Below are positions 57,042-64,000 of a stretch of 64,000 nucleotides of DNA, in pieces. Each line of letters opens with the position of its first letter. Position 1 is the first letter of the stretch. Location of the stretch: NCBI GenBank assembly GCA_947478405.1, contig CANJVX010000012.1, positions 1-64,000 on the forward strand, in the 5' to 3' direction. Position numbers and translations under genes: made by a program. The notes beneath the pieces are model-generated. The model saw nothing but the letters and a program-made list of their open reading frames with translations. It searched no databases and was not told where the DNA came from. The DNA comes from Beijerinckiaceae bacterium. Lineage in GTDB: Bacteria > Pseudomonadota > Alphaproteobacteria > Rhizobiales > Beijerinckiaceae.

Positions 57042-58082
57042 TCACTTATCGGCAAGCAATTTGGCAAAACGCTGGCGAATGGGTTCAGGTGTTTTCGCGG
57101 CACGTTCAAGAAGCGCGTGAACATAGGCCCCATCGACGGGGCTTGTCATAATGCCCGCCTTCAGCATTTCAGCGCGGAAGGTCTCATCCATCGCCATATC
57201 CATGAAGGCATTGCGCAGAATGGTGGCGCGATCAGCCGGAATTTCTGGGGGTGCAACGACGGGAAGTGCCATGAAGAAGGGCATTTCTGCGAAATCTAGC
57301 AACGCAAAATCATCGCCTTTTTTGACCAGCTCGCGCCCAATCGGCACGTTGGGATAATCGGACAAGCGCTCGGTGCGACCAAAAGCAATCAGCGGCTTGA
57401 GTTTTTTCTCCGCCCAGAGTTGCGGACGGCCAACCATGATCGCGCTGATATCGACAATCTGCCCATCGACCTCACCACGCTCCATTGCGAGCCAGATTTC
57501 ATTGGCGCCGGGAAAGCCGCGCACGACATCAACATTCATGCCCACCATATCTTTGCCAATCAGCGCAAACGTAATATTGGTCGATCCACCACGCGTTCCG
57601 CCCAGAATGGCGGGCCTGGGCAATTTGGCCAGCTCTGCCATATTATTTGCGGGGAAGTTTTCGTTCACCACCATCAGATAAGCGTCGTCCTTATAGGACG
57701 AGAGCGAGCCCAGCCATGTCAGTTTCAGCGGATCGAAATTCGCATTCGGGTCGTTCAGAAACGCCAATTGCGGTAGAGCGCGGCTCATCACGACGATTGA
57801 GAGTCCATCCCGGTCCAGTGTATGCGCCAGCTTATTGGCAATGGCGAGACCGCCTGCGCCCGGCTGGTTTTGTACAACAATGCTTGGCCGGCCGGGAATG
57901 AAGCGGGACAAATGGCGGGCAATGGTGCGCCCTGCGGTGTCGTAATAACCGCCCGTTGACGAGCCGACGATAATATTGAGCGTTTTACCGGCATAGAAAT
58001 TGGGCGCCTGCGCCGTGGCGCCAGCCATACCCAGAACCGGAACGCCGGCGAGTGAGACCAAGGCCTCCCGTCGTGAAAACAT
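57042..58082 (-). CDS. Bug-like periplasmic binding protein (orphan)
   Basis: A 346-residue exported binding protein with an SRRE leader resembling a Tat signal and cleavage near residue 26 (TAQA). 'IIVGSSTGGYYDTAGRTIAR', 'VQNQPGAGGLAIANKLA' and 'LAMERGEVDGQ' match the divergent Bug subgroup seen at 3021, 37711 and 58249. GGGAGGATCAG precedes the ATG. It sits upstream of the enoyl-CoA hydratase homologue and is divergent from another binding-protein gene. Ligand unknown. Confidence 0.87.
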   Translation of the reverse strand: MFSRREALVSLAGVPVLGMAGATAQAPNFYAGKTLNIIVGSSTGGYYDTAGRTIARHLSRFIPGRPSIVVQNQPGAGGLAIANKLAHTLDRDGLSIVVMSRALPQLAFLNDPNANFDPLKLTWLGSLSSYKDDAYLMVVNENFPANNMAELAKLPRPAILGGTRGGSTNITFALIGKDMVGMNVDVVRGFPGANEIWLAMERGEVDGQIVDISAIMVGRPQLWAEKKLKPLIAFGRTERLSDYPNVPIGRELVKKGDDFALLDFAEMPFFMALPVVAPPEIPADRATILRNAFMDMAMDETFRAEMLKAGIMTSPVDGAYVHALLERAAKTPEPIRQRFAKLLADK

Positions 58083-58248
58083 CTGATCCTCCCTTGGCAG
58101 GCGTCTGCGCACCCTGCATCGGCACGGATGATAGCCATAGGACGCATGAATGCAAAAGCCCGCTCTTGCCTCCCCCAAAAGCCGGTTCTAGGCTTTGTTC
58201 CAAGCGCCGAAAAAGGCGCAAAGGCCGAAGGGCCCTAGGGAGGACAAT

Positions 58249-59280
58249 ATGTCTCGCAAGAGCATGACCATGCGCTTCATCGCCACTCTGGTCACGACAT
58301 TTGCTGCCGTGAATGCTGGACAGGCACAGAGCCCCGAGGCTTTCTATAAGGGCAAGACCATCGACATGTTGGTCGGGTCGGAAGCAGGCAGCGGCTATGA
58401 TGCCTATGCGCGGCTTGTCGCCAATCATTATGGCAAACAGATTCCCGGCCGGCCAAATATTATCGTGAAGCAAATGGTGGGTGCAGGCGGGATTGTCGCC
58501 ACGAATTATCTGGCAAAGATCGCGACCAAAGATGGCTCTGTGATTGGCCAAGTCCAAAATACCGTGCCTTTCCAACCCTTAATCGCACCCGGTGGCGAGC
58601 AATTCGACGCCACCAAGCTTGGATATATCGGCTCGGCCAATAGCGAAGTGGCGCTCGCCTTCACCTGGCACACCTCGCCAACAAAAACGCTTGCTGATCT
58701 GAAGGCACGTGAAACCATCATGGCCGGTGTGATTGGCTCGATTAGCGCCAATTATGCTTATGCGATGACTGATTTGACGGGTGCTAAAATTCGACTCATC
58801 ACCGGTTATGCGGGTGCTGGCCAATCCATGCTCGCACTGGAGCGCGGCGAAATCGAAGGTTATCCCGCACTTTTTTGGTCGACGTTCAAGACCACGAAGC
58901 CGGAATGGATTGCGCAGAAGAAGGTCAATTTTCTTGTCCAATTGGCGTTGAAAAAGCACCCGGAATTGCCAGACGTTCCACTGATTTTCGATGACCTCGA
59001 CAAGGCCGATGATCGTGCTGCTGCCGAACTCTTGCTGGCACCGCAATTGGCCGGCCGACCCTTCATCACCCCGCCAGACATCCCCAAAGATCGCCTCGCG
59101 GCACTGCGGGCGGCCTTCGATGCCATGATGGCTGATGCCGACTTCCAGGCCGATGCAGCCAAACGCAATATGGAAGTACAATTGGTCACGGGCGAAGACA
59201 TTGCAGCTGTCGTCGTCCGTGCTTATTCAGCCCGTCCCGATATTGTTTCACGCGTTAGAAAGATGAGCGAACCGCGCTGA
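58249..59280 (+). CDS. Bug-like periplasmic binding protein (orphan)
   Basis: A 343-residue exported receptor with a signal peptide ending GQA near residue 26. Typical stretches are 'VGSEAGSGYDAYARLVANHY', 'KQMVGAGGIVATNYLAKIA' and 'LALERGEIEGYPALFW'. The ATG follows GGGAGGACAAT. It is divergent from the binding protein at 57042 and its stop abuts that of the convergent glutamate-synthase-like gene at TGATCA. No TctA/TctB gene is near. Confidence 0.87.
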   Translation: MSRKSMTMRFIATLVTTFAAVNAGQAQSPEAFYKGKTIDMLVGSEAGSGYDAYARLVANHYGKQIPGRPNIIVKQMVGAGGIVATNYLAKIATKDGSVIGQVQNTVPFQPLIAPGGEQFDATKLGYIGSANSEVALAFTWHTSPTKTLADLKARETIMAGVIGSISANYAYAMTDLTGAKIRLITGYAGAGQSMLALERGEIEGYPALFWSTFKTTKPEWIAQKKVNFLVQLALKKHPELPDVPLIFDDLDKADDRAAAELLLAPQLAGRPFITPPDIPKDRLAALRAAFDAMMADADFQADAAKRNMEVQLVTGEDIAAVVVRAYSARPDIVSRVRKMSEPR

Positions 59281-60906
59281 TCAGATCGCGCGCGGCGCGA
59301 AGCTCTCCTCATCGGCCATATCCCAGGCGCGTGCAAAACGTGGATCTTTCGTACCCGACAAAAGTTCCCCTTTGCGTAAATTGGGATAAAGATCTGCAAA
59401 TGTCACGACTTCGCTGGGTGAAATCCGTCGTGAGATAAATTGCGCTTTGAAGGCGCCTGGATGTTCAAGGCCTGCGGCCGCTGTGAGTTCCGATAGAGCT
59501 TCCAAAGTGGCGTGATGGAAATTGGCGACGCGCTGTGCTTTGTCAGGCACCACCAGCGCACGCTGGCGAAATGGATCCTGCGTCGCCACACCCGTCGGAC
59601 ATTTATCCGTATGGCAGGATTGCGACTGGATGCAGCCCAGTGCAAACATGAAGCCGCGTGCCGAATTGCACCAATCGGCACCAAGTGCAATAGCGCGGGC
59701 AATATCGAAAGCCGTCGCTATTTTGCCGCTCGCACCGACACGAATACGCTCGCGCGCACCGATACCAATGAGCGCATTATGAACGAATGTCAGCCCCTCA
59801 CGCAGAGGCTTGCCCAGATGATCAAGGAATTCGAGCGGGGCCGCGCCTGTGCCGCCCTCTTTGCCATCGACCACAATGAAATCGGGATAAATACCTGTCT
59901 TGACCATAGCTTTGCAGACGGCCAAAAATTCCCATTCATGACCAACGCACAATTTGAAGCCAACCGGCTTGCCGCCAGATAGTCGACGCAATTCGCCAAT
60001 GAAATGCATCATTTCCATTGGCGTTGAAAATGCCGGGTGCTTGGCTGGCGAAATACAATCCTCGCCCATCGTCACACCGCGTGTCTGCGCAATTTCCTGT
60101 GTCACTTTCGCGCCAGGCAAAACGCCACCATGTCCAGGCTTGGCACCTTGCGATAATTTCAGCTCGATCATTTTGATCTGCTCATGGGCTGCTGTTTGTT
60201 CAAAGCGCTCGGGTGAAAAAGAGCCATCCTCGTGGCGGGCGCCGAAATAGCCTGAACCCAATTCCCAGATAATGTCGCCACCGCCGAAACGGTGATAGGG
60301 GCTAAAGCCGCCCTCACCCGTGTCATGGGCAAAGCCGCCCTTTTTTGCGCCTTCATTCAAGGCACGAATGGCGTTGGGGCTCAGCGCGCCAAAGCTCATG
60401 GCAGAGATATTGAAGACCGAGGCTGAATAGGGATGTGCGCAATCCGACCCGCCAATCGTCACGCGGAAATCTGAAGGCGCCAAAGGTTTTGGGGCAAGCG
60501 AATGATTCATCCACTCAAAACCATCGGCATAGACGTCATATGTCGTACCGAAGGGGCGCTTATCGAGCTGAAGCTTGGCGCGCTGATAGACAATCGCCCG
60601 CTTGTCGCGGGCGAACGGCATGCCATGCTTTTCATCCTCGAAAAAATATTGCCGCATTTCTGGACGAATGGCTTCGAGAAGAAAGCGCAGATGCGCAGCA
60701 ATCGGATAATTGCGCAGCACTGCATGGCGCGTTTGGAAAAGATCATGCAGCCCAAGCAGGGTGAAAGCTGAGCCAACCAGAAAGAAGCCTAAAGCCCAAA
60801 GCGAAGGCGTTCCAGCCATGAGCCAGGTCAGCCCCAGAAGGCACATCCCAATAGCCAAAGAAAAAGGAATAAAGCGGGGCGCCAAGACCAATCGCCAATA
60901 CATCAT
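59281..60906 (-). CDS. FMN-binding glutamate synthase family protein
   Basis: A 541-residue protein with two N-terminal membrane helices (about 10-55) and a glutamate-synthase central/FMN barrel domain. It has 'NISAMSFGALSPNAIRALNE', 'KPGHGGVLPGAKVT', 'VVDGKEGGTGAAPLEFLDH' and an iron-sulfur loop with three cysteines, 'CIQSQSCHTDKCPTGVAT'. It lacks the amidotransferase domain, so it is not full GltB; such stand-alone membrane-anchored members have no settled function. GAGGAG precedes the start MMYWRL. Confidence 0.9.
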   Translation of the reverse strand: MMYWRLVLAPRFIPFSLAIGMCLLGLTWLMAGTPSLWALGFFLVGSAFTLLGLHDLFQTRHAVLRNYPIAAHLRFLLEAIRPEMRQYFFEDEKHGMPFARDKRAIVYQRAKLQLDKRPFGTTYDVYADGFEWMNHSLAPKPLAPSDFRVTIGGSDCAHPYSASVFNISAMSFGALSPNAIRALNEGAKKGGFAHDTGEGGFSPYHRFGGGDIIWELGSGYFGARHEDGSFSPERFEQTAAHEQIKMIELKLSQGAKPGHGGVLPGAKVTQEIAQTRGVTMGEDCISPAKHPAFSTPMEMMHFIGELRRLSGGKPVGFKLCVGHEWEFLAVCKAMVKTGIYPDFIVVDGKEGGTGAAPLEFLDHLGKPLREGLTFVHNALIGIGARERIRVGASGKIATAFDIARAIALGADWCNSARGFMFALGCIQSQSCHTDKCPTGVATQDPFRQRALVVPDKAQRVANFHHATLEALSELTAAAGLEHPGAFKAQFISRRISPSEVVTFADLYPNLRKGELLSGTKDPRFARAWDMADEESFAPRAI

Positions 60907-60981
60907 CGCGTCTCCTCATGGCCCCATTGGCCCAAAGCACTAACTAAGCGTTTGCAGGAGCTTACGTCTATAGGCAGGGCG

Positions 60982-61227
60982 TTAAGCGCTGGTATTGTCC
61001 TTCAGGATGCGCTTGATGAGGCCGATGAGCTTCTTCCGATCCTGCTCGGCAAAGATCTGGTCGTTAGCTTTCAGCCCGGACGCCTGATGAGCCAAGGCAA
61101 CACCATTAGGCGACAGCTGCATGACGGTGGCAGGTGGATCAAATCGGGGCTGGACACGGCCTGTAGACGCCACAGACAGGACGGGTGTCACAATATGATC
61201 CGTTCCAACTGGCTTCACTTCTGACAT
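60982..61227 (-). CDS. Small hypothetical protein
   Basis: An 81-residue soluble protein beginning MSEVKPVGTDHIVTPVLSV and ending in a basic helix (DRKKLIGLIKRILKDN). No family recognised. The ATG has a strong GGAGGG 8 bases upstream, which supports translation; an in-frame ATG 5 codons upstream would place that site inside the gene. It lies in the same direction as the glutamate-synthase-like gene, 75 bases upstream of it. Confidence 0.6.
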   Translation of the reverse strand: MSEVKPVGTDHIVTPVLSVASTGRVQPRFDPPATVMQLSPNGVALAHQASGLKANDQIFAEQDRKKLIGLIKRILKDNTSA

Positions 61228-61508
61228 GGACGAACCCTCCATTCGGCCGCAACCATAGTAAAAGACGGCTTATTGGAATAATTTTCAAGTCCTCCGCGGC
61301 CTGACATAGCGTGACGTGGGCGAAACTAGGCCATCAAAACCCAGGGAAATCTCAACGGAGCAAAAGAGAAGACCCCGAATTGCCGAGCCTCCGCACAATT
61401 GATATGGCTCTATTCTAAGATCAATTCCTCTTTTTTAAAAAATAGACGAGGCTTGTTTTTCAAGGCACAGCCCCATAAGGGAATCCCTGAACTTGTTGAG
61501 GAGTACTG
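61228..61508. other. Intergenic region upstream of corA, no gene found
   Basis: 281 bases, AT-richer than the rest, between the divergent small hypothetical gene and corA. It should hold both promoters. An A/T block with CTTTTTTAAAAAAT lies near 61430-61443. I see no Mg2+ riboswitch-like element, tRNA or clear terminator. Confidence 0.5.
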
Positions 61509-62477
61509 ATGTCCGTTGTCGCGGCCTATCGCTATCGCAAGGGCGTTCGCATCGAGCCTGTATCGTTGGACACACCTCCCGTCCACGCGTCCGACCCTTC
61601 TGATTTTATTTGGATTGGTCTGGTTGAACCCAGCGAAGATATGCTCCGGCAGCTCCAAACCTCCTTCGATCTGCACCCGCTTTCGATTGAGGACGCCTTG
61701 CAGGCGCACGAGCTTCCCAAGTTGGATATCTACGGCAACCAACTCTTCGTCACTATGCGAACCGCTCGCCTTGAGAAAGATGAGATTATCTATGGCGAGA
61801 CGTCAATTTTTGCCGGGCGTCATCATATTATTTCTGTCCGGCATGGCTCCAACCGCAGTTATACGAATTTGCGGACCACGCTTGAGGCTTCACCGGATTT
61901 ACTCACTCTTGGCATCGACTATGTGCTTCATGCCATTGTCGACTACATCGTAGATGGCTACGTTCCGATAGTGAGTGCCATTGAGGACGATGTTCTGGAA
62001 ATGGAACGTCAGGCGCTGGATAATTTTCTATCGCGGGACGAGATCCGTAGGTTGTTCGATCTGCGTCGCGAATTGATCAAATTTCACCGCGTTCTTGACC
62101 CGACCTTCGATCTCGTACGCAAGCTTGCCAATATTGATCTGCCTTGCATCGACAAAGAAGCGCGACCGTACTTCTCAAATGTGCTCGATCATATCAACCG
62201 CATTGAATCGAAGGTTCACAGCCTTCAAGAAATTCTGAAAAGTGTTTTTGAAACGAGCATGCTTCTCGAACAAAAACAGCAAAGCGTGATTACTCGACAA
62301 TTGGCATCTTGGGCCGCAATCCTCGCCGTACCTACAGCTATCGCTGGTATTTATGGGATGAATTTCAAAAATATGCCCGAGCTTGAAACACAATATGGAT
62401 ATTATGTCGTCATATTTATCATCGTCACGTCATGCAGCTTTCTTTTCTGGCGGTTTAAAAGAGCGGGCTGGATTTGA
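61509..62477 (+). CDS. corA: Magnesium/cobalt transporter CorA
   Basis: A 322-residue divalent-cation channel. A large N-terminal cytoplasmic domain is followed by two C-terminal membrane helices with the selectivity motif GMN in 'YGMNFKNMPELE' between them, and the usual short basic C terminus (FKRAGWI). It forms pentamers in the inner membrane. GTTGAGGAG precedes the ATG by 5 bases. It opens the AT-richer end of the window and has no evident operon partner. Confidence 0.95.
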   Translation: MSVVAAYRYRKGVRIEPVSLDTPPVHASDPSDFIWIGLVEPSEDMLRQLQTSFDLHPLSIEDALQAHELPKLDIYGNQLFVTMRTARLEKDEIIYGETSIFAGRHHIISVRHGSNRSYTNLRTTLEASPDLLTLGIDYVLHAIVDYIVDGYVPIVSAIEDDVLEMERQALDNFLSRDEIRRLFDLRRELIKFHRVLDPTFDLVRKLANIDLPCIDKEARPYFSNVLDHINRIESKVHSLQEILKSVFETSMLLEQKQQSVITRQLASWAAILAVPTAIAGIYGMNFKNMPELETQYGYYVVIFIIVTSCSFLFWRFKRAGWI

Positions 62478-62660
62478 AATTAAATGGCCGAGGCCAGAGA
62501 ACATATAATGGCGTCAGCTGACCTCGCGCAAACTTGATCGGGCTGCGCGGATTTGACGTTTACTTTTAATTTCCCTCGTGATGCGTTGGTCTCGGTAGTG
62601 TCCAAAGGGTGGAAAGACCCAAAAACCTCATCTGGCCGCACCTTCACGAAGGAGACGTTT

Positions 62661-62981
62661 ATGCCCGCTCTAGATAGCGCCGACCTCAAAGCCATACTTG
62701 GAGAAGACTATCTCGCAAGAAAAGATGAACTTGAGCGCGCAAGTGGTTTTGACGCGGCTGAACGCGATGCGAAAGCCCGCTTGGAGAAACTCAGCGGTCA
62801 AAAAGCCCCCGCACTCTGCGGCGCCTTCCTCGGCCTTCTTCTGGTTGTGGCAACAAAATGGTCTGCAACGCCGACTGCGGCAACGAACCAGACAATCATT
62901 GGATCTGGATTGATCGTTGTCAGCTTGTGCCTTTACTTCTGGATTCGTAATGAACTCAATAAGGGCAACCAATCAGGCTGA
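62661..62981 (+). CDS. Small hypothetical membrane protein
   Basis: A 106-residue protein: a charged N-terminal half ('EDYLARKDELERASGFDAAERD') followed by two hydrophobic helices (about 50-66 and 76-93). No family recognised. The ATG follows AAGGAGACGTTT, a good ribosome binding site; an upstream in-frame GTG/TTG region from 62553 lacks one. It is closed by its own terminator. The 183 bases between corA and this gene show a TATAAT (62505-62510) but no matching -35. Confidence 0.65.
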   Translation: MPALDSADLKAILGEDYLARKDELERASGFDAAERDAKARLEKLSGQKAPALCGAFLGLLLVVATKWSATPTAATNQTIIGSGLIVVSLCLYFWIRNELNKGNQSG

Positions 62982-63019
62982 TCATCGCGGATGACCACTA
63001 TGGGTCATCTGTACTGACA

Positions 63020-63048
63020 ATGGCTCCGCGGTTCGCGGAGCCATTTTT
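63020..63048 (+). terminator. Rho-independent terminator of the small membrane protein gene
   Basis: Perfect 11-bp stem ATGGCTCCGCG (63020-63030) and CGCGGAGCCAT (63034-63044) with loop GTT, followed by T residues to 63048. Confidence 0.85.
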
Positions 63049-63073
63049 ACTTATCGCAGTTAGGCCAGTTAGC

Positions 63074-64000
63074 TCATGAAGGTGCGGCCATCTCTGGCTT
63101 GATCAATTCGCCACGAGTCGAAGTTATTTTTTCCGAGACTGTACCGAGTAAATCATCGTATTGCGTACGATCCCACGGGTGCATGAAGCTGACATCAGGT
63201 GAACGCCACTCACGTCCATAAACCACTTCAAGGTACCTTTCGACATCTCGAGGAAACGGAAGATCAACACCTAACAATTGCTTTTCTGCCGATGGGAATA
63301 CCATCTCTGAGATTAGACTTCGGCGGGCCGACGGATAAAAACCGAGGTTTCCATCCTGTTCAATCAAACCAACGAAGACATCAAGAGTGCGGCTGTTGCC
63401 TAATTTCACCCAATGATGGGAAAAGAAGCGCCGCGAACAAACATATCCTCCTGCTGCCAAATGGTCCTTGCAGATTTTTAATGCTTCCGTAATTGACACA
63501 ACATCGCTAGCTGGAAAAGCTATCAAAACATCGATATCGTCGTCGTGATTGATGAGATCCTGTTCGCGTTCATGACCCAGTACAGTTCCGAAACCCACGG
63601 ATACATTAGGTGAAATTGTTTGCAAAATTTTTACAACCTTCTGTGCGTCTTGAAGGTAGCTGATTTTTTCTGCCTTTGACCAAAACCGAAATGATCGCTT
63701 AATACCATGCGCCGTGATCTCGCGATGGAAGCGGTGAAGGATTTGGTTCAACCGGCCTCTGTTTTGTTTCAGCTCAACATTAGAATCATAAATACGTTGA
63801 GCACCAGAAAAATCGCCTAACAGAAAGGCGCAAAGAAAATATAAATCGTGAATATCATCCTTCTTGCCACCATGCTGCTCGATCTGAATCGCGATTTCTT
63901 GGACAAGCTGAACACGCTCTTCCACAGTATCCACAATGCGGTTCCATTTCTGGTCGCTCGTGAGTACCTCGATTACGAAGTCTTGATGGAATCGTTCGGC
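63074..64000 (-). CDS. LicD-like nucleotidyltransferase family protein (5' end beyond window)
   Basis: At least 308 residues of a protein whose frame is still open at the window edge, so the start lies beyond 64000; a GTG at 63934 is in-frame but upstream codons read as coding. A helical N-terminal region is followed by a LicD-type catalytic segment, 'VGFGTVLGHEREQDLINHDD' and then DIDVLI, the metal-binding aspartates of the nucleotidyltransferase fold. LicD proteins transfer phosphocholine or similar groups to surface glycans. Base composition is clearly more AT-rich than the rest of the window (25 of 60 bases are G or C at 63661-63720), suggesting transfer. Confidence 0.75.
   Translation of the reverse strand, partial: AERFHQDFVIEVLTSDQKWNRIVDTVEERVQLVQEIAIQIEQHGGKKDDIHDLYFLCAFLLGDFSGAQRIYDSNVELKQNRGRLNQILHRFHREITAHGIKRSFRFWSKAEKISYLQDAQKVVKILQTISPNVSVGFGTVLGHEREQDLINHDDDIDVLIAFPASDVVSITEALKICKDHLAAGGYVCSRRFFSHHWVKLGNSRTLDVFVGLIEQDGNLGFYPSARRSLISEMVFPSAEKQLLGVDLPFPRDVERYLEVVYGREWRSPDVSFMHPWDRTQYDDLLGTVSEKITSTRGELIKPEMAAPS

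Noticed and set aside
61228-61508. Mg2+ riboswitch upstream of corA
   Set aside because: No multi-helix aptamer-like architecture is visible; only A/T-rich sequence and short inverted repeats.

Overview
The window reads as a chromosomal segment of an alphaproteobacterium, most likely of the order Hyphomicrobiales (Rhizobiales). The evidence is gene content and order. A divL-type kinase is followed by a tsaE-amgK fusion, murU, addB, addA and trxA. A second block runs pckA, chvI, chvG, hprK, an EIIA-Man gene and HPr. There are also many orphan Bug-type periplasmic binding proteins and a complex I NDUFA9-like gene. Coding density is high and genes start mostly at GGAGG-type ribosome binding sites. 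No phage, insertion sequence, CRISPR array or rRNA was seen; one tRNA-Leu(CAG) is present. The genus cannot be named from this sequence alone.

Layout. 0-8 kb: CysZ/EI24-like membrane protein, NDUFA9-like reductase, tRNA-Leu with its own promoter and terminator, alpha/beta hydrolase, a binding protein, a TPR-glycosyltransferase, prmB and a chemotaxis receptor. 8-26 kb: core housekeeping. ahcY lies behind a perfect palindromic operator. It is followed by divL (Tyr replaces the phospho-acceptor His), the tsaE-amgK/murU cell-wall recycling pair, addBA recombination, trxA, polA and a Na+/H+ antiporter-like gene. 26-35 kb: a carbon and envelope regulation block with pckA, hugZ, chvI-chvG, a regulatory PTS (hprK, EIIA, HPr) and pgi. 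35-42 kb: ABC-F ATPase, two tandem binding proteins, an MsbA-like exporter, an O-antigen-ligase-like protein and arfB.

42-61 kb is the accessory region. A ThDP enzyme precedes a run of exported proteins: two isochorismatase-fold proteins without the family cysteine, a heme-c/beta-propeller protein, a small cytochrome c and a Tat-exported molybdenum hydroxylase subunit, followed by a stand-alone MEKHLA protein. These look like parts of a periplasmic oxidation system whose substrate is unknown; this is the best candidate for an undescribed system here. It is followed by a serralysin-like metalloprotease with an in-frame amber codon, an NTP/NDP-exchanger-like transporter, a Tat-exported aldo/keto reductase, an MFS carrier, an enoyl-CoA hydratase homologue, two more orphan binding proteins and a glutamate-synthase-like flavoprotein. 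61-64 kb is visibly more AT-rich and holds corA, two small unknown proteins and the 3' part of a LicD-like gene that runs off the window.

The clearest oddities are the tyrosine in DivL, the structured divL leader, the in-frame TAG in the metalloprotease, a perfect 13-bp stem-loop inside the MEKHLA gene, the cysteine-less paralogues, and five binding proteins with no TctA/TctB membrane partner in the window.
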